Shown here: piece by piece, positions 36,850-46,173 of the stretch
Position numbering within the stretch: position 1 is the first letter of the stretch
Layout of the letters: each line of letters opens with the position of its first letter
DNA from: Candidatus Iainarchaeum sp.
Lineage (GTDB): Archaea > Iainarchaeota > Iainarchaeia > Iainarchaeales > JAAZKV01
Reading direction: 5' to 3'
Assembly: GCA_028691435.1 (NCBI GenBank)
Contig: JAQUZG010000001.1
Location: forward strand, 18,206-66,920
DNA: 48,715 nt
The notes under the pieces: generated by a model
Seen by the model: only the letters and a program-made list of their open reading frames with translations
The model's database searches: none
What the model was told of the DNA's origin: nothing
Program-made: the position numbers and the translations under genes

Positions 36850-37998
36850 ATGATGATTGGTGTTTTACTTGGAATTATATTTGGGGCGATTGCTGGTTTA
36901 ATCCCTGGTTTACATATAAATAATTTTGCATTAATTTTTCAAAATTTGCCTGTTGATTTTGATTTTTTATTGTTTTTCATATTATCTCTTGGTATCACTC
37001 AAACATTTTTAGATTTTATTCCATCTATTTTTCTTGGAATTCCTGCTAATGAAACTTATGAATCTCTCTTGCCCGGACATAGATTATTTATAGCTGGTCA
37101 AGGGTATAAAGCAATTATTTTAACTGTTTTTGGGGGTGTTTTTGCATTAATTATTTCTTGTTTAATTTTACCTTTTTTTATCTTATTTATTCAGACTTAT
37201 AAGTATTCGTTTCCACTGATTATTCCATTACTTTTAATTTTTACTTTAGTTATTTTAATTTTTAAAAAAAATACTTTACTAAATTTTTTTGTTGTTTTAT
37301 TTGCTGGTTATCAAGGATTAATTTTTCCAGACCAAATTTTTCCATTAATTTGTGGTTATTTTGGTTTAGCGTCTATAATATATTCATTAAATGAAAAAAA
37401 CAAATTTTATCCTCAAAGTTATTTTTGTGATTTTAATTTCACTTATATTAAATTTAGTTTAATTGGAGTAGTTGGTGGATTAATAGTTGCAATTTTTCCA
37501 GCAATCGGGAGTAATATTGCAGCATCAATAATTAGAATTTTTTCTAATGCTTTTAAAACTGAAGAATATTTAGTTATTCTTGGTGCAATAAACACTGCAA
37601 ATTTTTTCTTTTCTTTTTTTGTGTTTTATTATTTAGAAAAAGCTAGAAATGGGGCAATTTTAGTTTTAATGGACAAACTGATTTTTACAGAAAATTATCT
37701 TTTTTTTGGTTTAATAGTTTTATTGTTTAGTGGTTTTGTGGCAGCACTTTTAACAATACTAATTGCAAAAATATTTCTAACTAATTTAAAAAAAATTAAT
37801 ATTTACAAATTATCTAAATTGATTATTTTATTTATGGTTATTTTAGTTTTTTTATTTAACGGGTTTATTGGTTTAATTACTCTATTTTTTTCTACAATTC
37901 TTGGTTTATTTACTTTATCAAAAAATATAAATAGATCTTGTTTAATGGCTTCATTAATAATTCCAGTTTTATTTTATTATATTTTTCTTTTTATTTAA
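36850..37998 (+). CDS. TctA-like archaeal membrane protein (COG1784-like)
   Basis: GAIAGLIPGLHINNFA and FLGIPANETYESLLPGHRL, multiple TM segments. Confidence 0.7.
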   Translation: MMIGVLLGIIFGAIAGLIPGLHINNFALIFQNLPVDFDFLLFFILSLGITQTFLDFIPSIFLGIPANETYESLLPGHRLFIAGQGYKAIILTVFGGVFALIISCLILPFFILFIQTYKYSFPLIIPLLLIFTLVILIFKKNTLLNFFVVLFAGYQGLIFPDQIFPLICGYFGLASIIYSLNEKNKFYPQSYFCDFNFTYIKFSLIGVVGGLIVAIFPAIGSNIAASIIRIFSNAFKTEEYLVILGAINTANFFFSFFVFYYLEKARNGAILVLMDKLIFTENYLFFGLIVLLFSGFVAALLTILIAKIFLTNLKKINIYKLSKLIILFMVILVFLFNGFIGLITLFFSTILGLFTLSKNINRSCLMASLIIPVLFYYIFLFI

Positions 37999-38391
37999 TT
38001 ATTTCATTTTTCCAAAAGTAATTTTTTTATTTAATGTATAATTATAACCTAGTGCACAAAGAATAGCAGTTATTTTTGCAATTATTGGGTTAATTAAAAA
38101 AAGATTTATACAACTTACAGTTATGAACCAATTAATTATTAACCCGCCAATAGAAATGATTATAAAAACCGTAAATTGTTCGTGTTTTTTTAAATATTTA
38201 TTTTTAAATGTAAATTTTCTTTGTAATATAAAATTGAATATTGCTGCAAAAATAAATGATAAAGGTGTTGCAAAAAAATAATTTAAACCAAAATTTAATA
38301 AAACACTAAAAATAATTATTTCAAAAATTGCTACAATTCCACCAAATAAACAATATTTAAAAAATTGTTTAATTTTATTTTGATTTAACAT
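37999..38391 (-). CDS. GtrA-like membrane protein
   Basis: FKYCLFGGIVAIFEIIIFSVLLNFGLNYFFATPLSFIFAAIFNFILQRKFTF. Confidence 0.85.
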   Translation of the reverse strand: MLNQNKIKQFFKYCLFGGIVAIFEIIIFSVLLNFGLNYFFATPLSFIFAAIFNFILQRKFTFKNKYLKKHEQFTVFIIISIGGLIINWFITVSCINLFLINPIIAKITAILCALGYNYTLNKKITFGKMK

Positions 38392-38392
38392 A

Positions 38393-39073
38393 TTATAACC
38401 TGTTTCTAATTAATTTATTTATTATTATAAATGCGTCTTTGAAATTAAGTTTACTTTCCCCAAGTCTTTTTTCATAATTTATTGGAAATTTTTTAATTTT
38501 TAATTTTAATTTATTTGCAGTGCTAAATAAATCTGCTTCTAATTCAAAATTTTTAGCAGTTAAATTATTTTGTAATTTCTTTAAAGCGCTGCCTTTAAAT
38601 ATCCAATATCCTGTACAAATATCTCTTGTTGGATTTAAATAAAGAATTGATCCTATAAAACTAATTATTAAATTTCCTATAATGTGGGTCATATTTTTTA
38701 TTAATTCTTTTTTATTTCGTGAATTTTTACTTATGATTGGGCGTTTTCCCATAATAATATCGTAATTTTTATCAATCAGTTTATTGATTTCTTTTGGTAA
38801 ATAAGTCCCATCTCCATCGATCATGATGTATATTTTTTTATCTTCAATTTTTATTTTTTTTAGTCCATCTCTAAAACCATTTCCTTTACCTTTTCTAACA
38901 TCAATTACTTTTGCTCCAAGCAATTTTGCATTTTTTTTAGTGTTGTCTTTTGAAGGTCCATTAAAAACTATTATCTGATTAATTTTTTCTTTTTTAAATC
39001 CATCAATAACTTTTTTTATTCCGGTTTCTTCATTTAAACAAGGAATTAAAACAACTTTATTTGTATTATCCAT
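38393..39073 (-). CDS. Family 2 glycosyltransferase (DPM synthase-like)
   Basis: IPCLNEETGIKKVI, IDGDGTYLPKEI. Confidence 0.88.
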   Translation of the reverse strand: MDNTNKVVLIPCLNEETGIKKVIDGFKKEKINQIIVFNGPSKDNTKKNAKLLGAKVIDVRKGKGNGFRDGLKKIKIEDKKIYIMIDGDGTYLPKEINKLIDKNYDIIMGKRPIISKNSRNKKELIKNMTHIIGNLIISFIGSILYLNPTRDICTGYWIFKGSALKKLQNNLTAKNFELEADLFSTANKLKLKIKKFPINYEKRLGESKLNFKDAFIIINKLIRNRL

Positions 39074-39125
39074 AATAAATTATGAAAAAAGTAAGTATTA
39101 AATATTAATTGTTTATTTTTAATTT

Positions 39126-41126
39126 ATGAAAGACAGGATATGGAATCTAATTTTCATTTTATTAGTTGCTTTTTTATGTTTAGAAATTGTGTGTGTTGCA
39201 TCTAATACAAAAGGTGTTATTCCTCAATGGGATGGTTATCATTATCTAGTTTTCTCAAAACAAATTTCTGATGCAGGGGGTATTCCTGGATGGAATTTTA
39301 CTGAATATTATCCGGAAGGTAGGCCTTATTTGTATCCGCCATTAATTCCAATTGTCATTTCAATTGTTTCAAAAATAACAACTTTTGATGAATATGTTGT
39401 AACTTATTTGTTATCTATAACAAATATTTTATTTTTTATTTTAATTTTTTATTTAATTTTAAATGCTAATTTCAAAAAAGAAATAGCAATTACTGCAAGT
39501 ATTTTATTGATATTTAATAGTGCTTTTGATTTGTGGAATGTATCAATGTTTGTTAGTCAAACTACTGAAATTTTATTATTTTTTTTGGTTGCTCATTTTT
39601 TATCTAGAAAAAGATATGTGGTAAGTGGGATAATTCTTGGAATTGCTTTTTTTACTCATGCGCATACTCCATTTTTAGCTATTCTTGGACTTTTTATTTT
39701 AGCCTTAATAGAAAAAGAAAAAAAGTTTATTTTAACTATTATTACTGCTTTGTTTATTGGGTCGCCATGGTTATTAAGATTTTTAATGAATTTAGATTAT
39801 ATTAGTCTTGGTAATAAATATCTTGATTGGTTATTTTTACCAAATGAGTGGACTGGAATGTTTTTATTATATGGATTTATGACAATCATAACAATTATTT
39901 TAATAATTTTAAATATTAAAAATTTAATTGCTGAATTTAAATCAAATGATTTTTTAAAAATAGTTTTTTTTATTTTTCTACCTTTTTGCTTGACTCTATA
40001 TTATATTGACAGAGTATTTATTTATCTTGCCCCAATAATCAGTATAATTTTATCAATTGCTTTATTCAAATGGAATAAAAAATATATTATTTTTAGTTTT
40101 CTTTTTATTGCAGGAATTTCATTATTAGTTTATTTAATATTTCAATTTCAAAAACCGGGATTTTATCAAACTCAATCATTTTCTTTAATAATTCATTTAA
40201 TTTTATTTTTAATTCCTTTAGTGTTATTAAATCGAGTATTAAATTATTTAAAACGTAAGAAAATTGTAATAAATATTAGTGAAAAAAAATCATCACAAAT
40301 GATTGTTATTGGAAAAAATGAACAAAAACTAATTTCAAATATTTTTATATTTATTGTAATTTGTTTTTTTATTTTTTCAGTCGGGTCATCCCCATTATCA
40401 CACATATTTTCTTTTTTTAATGGTCAAGATTCGTTAAGACAAGAAAAAGGGTTTATTGAAACTTGTCAATGGATAAAAGAAAATTATCCTAATGGTATTA
40501 TTGCTCAACCAGCTACTCAACAATATCTTGAACAAGTAATGTTTTACTGTAATTATATTGGAATAAAATCTAAAACTGGACCAGTTGTTGAATTTACTAA
40601 AGATGGATTTATGACTGGATTAAAAGGCGCAACAATACTGATTGATGGCCAATATACTTCTTTTTTTCCAAATACTTTTTCTTTTAAAAAAGGAAATTAT
40701 GCAGTATATAAAATCATTAATATGAAAGAATATCCAATTTTAATAAATAACTTTGATAAGAATGTACTAAAAGTCACTTTAAATTATATGGGTATGAAAA
40801 AATCAATTTTAATGAAAAATAAGTTAATTTTATTAATTTCAATTGATTTTAATAAGGTTTATTTTTATGATGAAAATAATACTCTTTTATTGTCTTTTAA
40901 TTATCCGTCAGAAAGTTCAAAACCTTTAACTAAATTTAAATTTGATACATTTGCAAAAATTTCAATAGATATTAAAGATTCGAACTCTTCAATTTTAAAA
41001 GACTATTATTTAACTGTTAAAACAAATGAAGATGGAAAAATATTTTATCCCAATTTTAGTTTTAATGATAAATATATTTTTGTTCCCGATATGAATGGAT
41101 TAGTTGTTGTTAATAAATATGATTAA
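39126..41126 (+). CDS. Polytopic membrane glycosyltransferase-like protein (GT-C type)
   Basis: Many TM segments, QWDGYHYLVFSKQI loop; adjacent to GT2/GtrA. Confidence 0.55.
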   Translation: MKDRIWNLIFILLVAFLCLEIVCVASNTKGVIPQWDGYHYLVFSKQISDAGGIPGWNFTEYYPEGRPYLYPPLIPIVISIVSKITTFDEYVVTYLLSITNILFFILIFYLILNANFKKEIAITASILLIFNSAFDLWNVSMFVSQTTEILLFFLVAHFLSRKRYVVSGIILGIAFFTHAHTPFLAILGLFILALIEKEKKFILTIITALFIGSPWLLRFLMNLDYISLGNKYLDWLFLPNEWTGMFLLYGFMTIITIILIILNIKNLIAEFKSNDFLKIVFFIFLPFCLTLYYIDRVFIYLAPIISIILSIALFKWNKKYIIFSFLFIAGISLLVYLIFQFQKPGFYQTQSFSLIIHLILFLIPLVLLNRVLNYLKRKKIVINISEKKSSQMIVIGKNEQKLISNIFIFIVICFFIFSVGSSPLSHIFSFFNGQDSLRQEKGFIETCQWIKENYPNGIIAQPATQQYLEQVMFYCNYIGIKSKTGPVVEFTKDGFMTGLKGATILIDGQYTSFFPNTFSFKKGNYAVYKIINMKEYPILINNFDKNVLKVTLNYMGMKKSILMKNKLILLISIDFNKVYFYDENNTLLLSFNYPSESSKPLTKFKFDTFAKISIDIKDSNSSILKDYYLTVKTNEDGKIFYPNFSFNDKYIFVPDMNGLVVVNKYD

Positions 41127-41184
41127 CTTAAGTCACGCACATATTTTAAAAAGTTCTATAAACTTTTTATTTTATATATCAAAT

Positions 41185-41568
41185 ATGAATAAAATAATAA
41201 AAATAAAAAAATCTGTACTTAATGATTGTTTCTTAGCTTCACAAAATTATTATCCTTTTGAATTTTCGTGTTTACTTTCAGAATCAAATGGAATAATTGA
41301 TGAATTTGTTTTACTTATGCAATATAATTCAAAAAATTCTTCATCAATTAATTTATTCAATAAACCGTTTGATTCTTCAATTATTGGCTCATTTCATTCT
41401 CATCCAAATTCTATTCCTTATCCATCAACAGCCGATAATAAATTTTTTAAAAGATTTAAAGTGAATATAATTTTATCTCTTTTTAAAAACCAACTTAATG
41501 AATTTGATTATTATTTTGAAATTTATGATTCTTTCTCAAAAAAATTAAATTATGAATTAATCGATTAA
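41185..41568 (+). CDS. JAB1/MPN (JAMM) metalloprotease-like protein
   Basis: GSFHSHPNSIPYPSTADNKFF JAMM motif with upstream conserved Glu; start moved past the overlap with the previous CDS. Confidence 0.8.
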   Translation: MNKIIKIKKSVLNDCFLASQNYYPFEFSCLLSESNGIIDEFVLLMQYNSKNSSSINLFNKPFDSSIIGSFHSHPNSIPYPSTADNKFFKRFKVNIILSLFKNQLNEFDYYFEIYDSFSKKLNYELID

Positions 41569-41658
41569 ATAATTTTTTTAATTATTAATTGATTTATTAA
41601 TTTTATTAATTTTTTTATCAAAAAGTAATATTAAAAAGTATAAAGTCATTATTTTATC

Positions 41659-42096
41659 ATGAGTTTTAGTATTAGTAATACTTTTGGTCAAATTTCAATT
41701 GATTTGATAATGACTTGTTTATTTGTAATTGTTTTATCATCATCATTTTTTTTTATTTCTTCAAATTTTAAAGAAAATCAAGAAGAAATAGCACTTAGAA
41801 ATCAGTTAAAATTAATTTCATCTGACTTAGCTGATTTTATTATTGTTTCAAAAACATTTGATTCAACTGAATTTTTTGCGGTTGATTTAGAAAAAAAAAT
41901 TGACTTGGTAACTTATGGTGGCAAAAAATATTTGCCAACTGTTACTATTTCAAATGATGAATTAACAGCGTCTCTTAATTTAACAATTAATGGTGCCCCA
42001 GTAGGGATTTCTGAAAAATCATATTTTGGAAATGATTTAACAAAAATTAAAATTGAAACCGTTAATAATCTGTTAAAAATTAGTGAGAAACAATGA
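41659..42096 (+). CDS. Pilin/pseudopilin-like protein
   Basis: FGQISIDLIMTCLFVIVLSSSFFFI, N-terminal hydrophobic helix. Confidence 0.65.
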   Translation: MSFSISNTFGQISIDLIMTCLFVIVLSSSFFFISSNFKENQEEIALRNQLKLISSDLADFIIVSKTFDSTEFFAVDLEKKIDLVTYGGKKYLPTVTISNDELTASLNLTINGAPVGISEKSYFGNDLTKIKIETVNNLLKISEKQ

Positions 42097-42584
42097 ATAA
42101 AAAAGGACAAATATTTTCAATTGATTTTATCATTTCAATGATTGTTGTTATTTTTATGATTGGTCTTGTTTTTTATATTGCAAATTTAAATTCTTTTTCT
42201 CAAAATGAAAAAATAAATAAAGATTTGTTTTATTCACGAACTGAATCATCATTAATACTTTTAGTAAATAGTCCAAAATATGGTTGTTATATTGGAGATA
42301 AGTTATTACCATTTTCAATAAATTCTTCAAAATTAACTACATCTATACAATCTACTGATCTTTCTAAACATTTAGGTCTTAGTGATTATGATTTTAAAAT
42401 TGTTTATGCTAAGTCAGACCAAAATATTATTGTTGGAACAGCAGGTTATGATTTATCATCTTCTAAATCTAAAATAATTCTTGATTTAAATGTAGTTTTG
42501 TGTGATGGGGTAATTTTAAATTCAATTGATTCATATTCTAATTTAAAATATACTCAAATATATCTTGGAGTAATTGATAAATAG
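42093..42584 (+). CDS. Pilin/pseudopilin-like protein
   Basis: MNKKGQIFSIDFIISMIVVIFMIGLVFYI. Confidence 0.7.
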   Translation: MNKKGQIFSIDFIISMIVVIFMIGLVFYIANLNSFSQNEKINKDLFYSRTESSLILLVNSPKYGCYIGDKLLPFSINSSKLTTSIQSTDLSKHLGLSDYDFKIVYAKSDQNIIVGTAGYDLSSSKSKIILDLNVVLCDGVILNSIDSYSNLKYTQIYLGVIDK

Positions 42585-42596
42585 TTTGGTGAAATT

Positions 42597-42893
42597 ATGA
42601 GTAAAGGGTTTATTTTTTCAGCAGAGTCACTTTTTGCGTTAATTGTTTTAGCCACTGCATTTTTAGTAATTTTTGTTTATCTGCCAAAAACTGATGTTAC
42701 TATTGAAAACATATTATTAATCAAACTTGAAAATACTCGTGCGATGAAAATTTATTCAAATAATATTTCTTCAATAGTTAATAATAGTAAAGATAAATTT
42801 TGTAATACTTATGATTTAAATATTTGTGATAATTCATTACCGCCTAATTGTGGCATTGAATCAAAAACAATTTGTCAAGAGGGATTTAAATGA
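42597..42893 (+). CDS. Pilin/pseudopilin-like protein
   Basis: MSKGFIFSAESLFALIVLATAFLVIFVYL; overlaps the next ORF. Confidence 0.6.
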   Translation: MSKGFIFSAESLFALIVLATAFLVIFVYLPKTDVTIENILLIKLENTRAMKIYSNNISSIVNNSKDKFCNTYDLNICDNSLPPNCGIESKTICQEGFK

Positions 42894-43180
42894 ATAAAAA
42901 AGGATTTGCTTTAATTTTTGTTTCAATGTGCATTTTCTTAATTGCAATAATTTTTTTATCAAATTCATCTTATATTGAAAAAAAAGATTCATTAAATTAT
43001 TTATTGATTGAAAATAGAGTTTCGCTAGCAAATTCACAAAAAAATGCTTTAGATGGATTTACTACAAATAATTTAGAAGTTAATAATTGTGAATTAAATG
43101 CTTCATCAAAATTAGAATGTGATAAAGAGATAAAGCAAAATAATGAAACTATTTTCAAATTAAACATTGTAACTAAATAA
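42890..43180 (+). CDS. Pilin/pseudopilin-like protein
   Basis: MNKKGFALIFVSMCIFLIAIIFLSN; conserved position in the same operon. Confidence 0.6.
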   Translation: MNKKGFALIFVSMCIFLIAIIFLSNSSYIEKKDSLNYLLIENRVSLANSQKNALDGFTTNNLEVNNCELNASSKLECDKEIKQNNETIFKLNIVTK

Positions 43181-44210
43181 TTTCTTCTTTTTTATATCTA
43201 AGTATTCCAACAACTCCTCCAAAATTAAATATTATTTGTTCTTTTGGATTTTTTGTTGTTATAATATGAGTTTCTGTTTTAAATTTTTCACCATCATTCA
43301 TTATTTCTTCGCATTTTTCTCTATTTTCCATAAAATATTTTTCACTAATCAATAATTTTGAAATTAACCCATTTTCTAAATCTTCTTTTATTATTTTAAT
43401 CCCATAACTTCCTTTATTTTTTGCTAAATTTGTTAAAAATTCTTCAATTAATTCACTTTCTTTTGAAAGAGTTAAATCTTTTTCTATTTTTGAAAATTTT
43501 CCTGTACTAATTAATTCAGTGAATCCAGTTTCTCCAATAGAATTTGTTGTTTCAACAATTATTTTTCTATTTTTATTCTTATTAATTAAAAATTCTGCTA
43601 AATTTTCTTTAGTAAACCCTGGGCCAGCAATTAACAGTTTTTCAGGTTTAAGTTGTTCAATTTTTTGATTTATTTCTTCAAAATAATTGTCACTTTCAGT
43701 AGCATATTGTTTTCCTGATTTTTTTGAAAGTATTTTAGCTTTTTTATTTATTGAAAATTGATTTATAAAAGCAATTTCGCAAAATTCATCATCAAGTAAA
43801 ATCACAGCTAATTTTGAAGACATACTATCATTTTCAGCTTTTTTTAATCGTTCTATTTGCCAGTTTTTTATTTGATTTTTTTTAATTTCTACTTTTTCAC
43901 CAACTTTTATGTCAAGTGATTGGTGTGCTTTTTCTTCAACAAATTCTTTAGGGTGTCCAGAAATTATTATTCCACTAACTTTTAAATTTTCACTAAATTC
44001 TTGAAAATTAATTTCCTCAATTTTAATTTCTACAAATATTGTTTGTCTTATTGTTTTTTCTCCTTCTTTACTTGGCTTAATTTTTCTATCTGTTTTTCCA
44101 CTAATCACGTCGCCTTTTTCAATAATTTTTTCAAGGTGCCAAAGATCATCTAAATTTTCAGTGTAAACTGTAATTTTGCCAAATTTTTTGTTAATTTCAA
44201 TAATTTTCAT
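43173..44210 (-). CDS. pelA: Pelota/Dom34 mRNA surveillance factor
   Basis: ENLDDLWHLEKIIEKGDVISGKTDR, VSGIIISGHP, LLIAGPGFTKENLAEFL. Confidence 0.95.
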   Translation of the reverse strand: MKIIEINKKFGKITVYTENLDDLWHLEKIIEKGDVISGKTDRKIKPSKEGEKTIRQTIFVEIKIEEINFQEFSENLKVSGIIISGHPKEFVEEKAHQSLDIKVGEKVEIKKNQIKNWQIERLKKAENDSMSSKLAVILLDDEFCEIAFINQFSINKKAKILSKKSGKQYATESDNYFEEINQKIEQLKPEKLLIAGPGFTKENLAEFLINKNKNRKIIVETTNSIGETGFTELISTGKFSKIEKDLTLSKESELIEEFLTNLAKNKGSYGIKIIKEDLENGLISKLLISEKYFMENREKCEEIMNDGEKFKTETHIITTKNPKEQIIFNFGGVVGILRYKKEEII

Positions 44211-44339
44211 ATTGATTTGATGAATAGAAATTTAATTAAATAGATTTTTTTGTTATAATTATGGTTGATTAAAAGCCATAAATAAAAACTGTCCTAAAAT
44301 AAGTGTTAATTTGTTTTTCTTCTCAAAAAGATTGGCAAA

Positions 44340-46088
44340 TTATTCATAATATTTTCCACTTTCTTTTTGTTCTCTATCAAGCACAGAATCAAATTTATTT
44401 ATTCTTGGTCTTTTTGTATCTTTATCTCGTCTAACTGTAATGTCTAAATATTTAAGTAATGTATTCATTCCTTTTTGAACATGGTATGGCCCTTCTGCTT
44501 CACCATTTATTCCACTTTCTCCATTAAACACCATTATCTTATCACTTAAATAATCAATAAATGTTAAATCGTGATCAATGATTAATGCGGAGCACTCATT
44601 TGCCGAAATATGATTTCTAATTAACTTTCCAACAGCAAGTCTTTGTTCTACATCAAGATATGCACTTGGTTCATCAAGTAAATAAACATCTGCTTTTTTA
44701 CTTAAACAAAGTGCAATTGATACTCTTTGAAGTTCTCCACCTGACAAGGTCTTAGCTTCCTTTTCAATAAGTGATTCAATTTCAAGAGGTTTAAGTAAAA
44801 GATTTTTAATATCACTAATTTTTACATCCCCAAATAATTCTCCAACTGTTTTATTTCCATCATAAGAAATATATTGTGGCTTATATGAAATTTTTACTCT
44901 TTGATCTAATTCAGTATTATCTGGTTTTATTTCACCAGCAAGTATTTTCATAAAACTAGTTTTTCCAATTCCATTTGGTCCAACAATTCCAATTACTTCA
45001 TTCTCTTTTATTTTTTGTGCCCCAACACTAAATTCAAAATTTCCAAGTTTCTTTTTTATATCTGGCCAAGAAATAATTATTTTTGCTTCGCCTTGGTCTT
45101 CAAGTTTTGTTCCAGCATAAAAATCAATTTTATAATCTCTAAATCTAAAGTTTTCTTCTCTTGAAAATCCTTCAAGATAATCATTTATTCCTTCTCTTGT
45201 AGTTTTAATTTGAGAAACAAAACCATAAACTTTTGGTTTTCCATACATTAAGTGAACAAAATCACTTAAATAATCAAGTAAAATTAAATCATGTTCAACA
45301 ACAATTACTGATTTATTTTCTGCAATTTTTCTAATAAATCTTGCAACTCTAAGTCTTTCTTTTATATCTAAAAATGATGTTGGTTCATCAAAAAAATAAA
45401 GATCTGCTTTTTTAAGTCCAGTTGCTGCAATGGCTAGTTTTTGAAATTCGCCGCCTGATAAATTTGAAACATCTCTATCAAGTATTTTTTCAATATTAAG
45501 TTCTTTTGCAATTTCATCTAATTTATTATTTTGATCAATTTTTTTTAATATTTCTCTAACAGTTCCATTAATTTTTATTCCTTCAATATGTTGGGGTTTG
45601 ATTGCTACTTTTAATTTATTATCATACAAATCTAAAAAATATTTTTGAGCTTCTTTTCCTTTATAATATTCAATTACTTTTTCTTTTGTTCCTTTATCTA
45701 AATCAAAATTTGGGGTTATTTGGTCAGATAAAATCTTTATAATTGTGGTTTTTCCAATTCCATTTCTTCCAACTAACCCAATTGTACTATTTTTTTTAGG
45801 AGTTGGTAAACCAAATAATCTAAATGAATTTTTACCAAATGAATGAACTGGGTCTTCAAGTTTTAATGCAACATTAACAATATTTATTGCCTCAAAAGGA
45901 CATCTATTTTGACAAATTTCACACCCAATACATAATTCTTCACTAATGTTTGGTTTTTGTCCTTTCTCAAAAGTAATACATTCTTTTCCATTTCGATTTA
46001 CTGGACAAGATTTTGCACACAAGTAATTTCCACATTTTTCAAAATTACAATTTTCATAATCAATTACTGCAATTCTTTTTCTTTCCAT
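44340..46088 (-). CDS. ABCE1/Rli1 ribosome recycling ATPase
   Basis: N-terminal 4Fe-4S ferredoxin motifs, two ABC domains (GRNGIGKTT, NLSGGEFQ; GPNGIGKTS, TLSGGELQ). Confidence 0.97.
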   Translation of the reverse strand: MERKRIAVIDYENCNFEKCGNYLCAKSCPVNRNGKECITFEKGQKPNISEELCIGCEICQNRCPFEAINIVNVALKLEDPVHSFGKNSFRLFGLPTPKKNSTIGLVGRNGIGKTTIIKILSDQITPNFDLDKGTKEKVIEYYKGKEAQKYFLDLYDNKLKVAIKPQHIEGIKINGTVREILKKIDQNNKLDEIAKELNIEKILDRDVSNLSGGEFQKLAIAATGLKKADLYFFDEPTSFLDIKERLRVARFIRKIAENKSVIVVEHDLILLDYLSDFVHLMYGKPKVYGFVSQIKTTREGINDYLEGFSREENFRFRDYKIDFYAGTKLEDQGEAKIIISWPDIKKKLGNFEFSVGAQKIKENEVIGIVGPNGIGKTSFMKILAGEIKPDNTELDQRVKISYKPQYISYDGNKTVGELFGDVKISDIKNLLLKPLEIESLIEKEAKTLSGGELQRVSIALCLSKKADVYLLDEPSAYLDVEQRLAVGKLIRNHISANECSALIIDHDLTFIDYLSDKIMVFNGESGINGEAEGPYHVQKGMNTLLKYLDITVRRDKDTKRPRINKFDSVLDREQKESGKYYE

Positions 46089-46173
46089 AAAAAAACCTTA
46101 TTTAGAAACAATTTTAAAATAGCCTTTTTATAACTCTGTTTTAAAATTAATTAATCTAATTTTATATTTTTAT

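Noticed and set aside
3828-44300. Similar motif GTCCTAAA...GTGTT near 3831 and 44291
   Set aside because: Short partial match in AT-rich spacers; may be chance and no further copies were found by eye.
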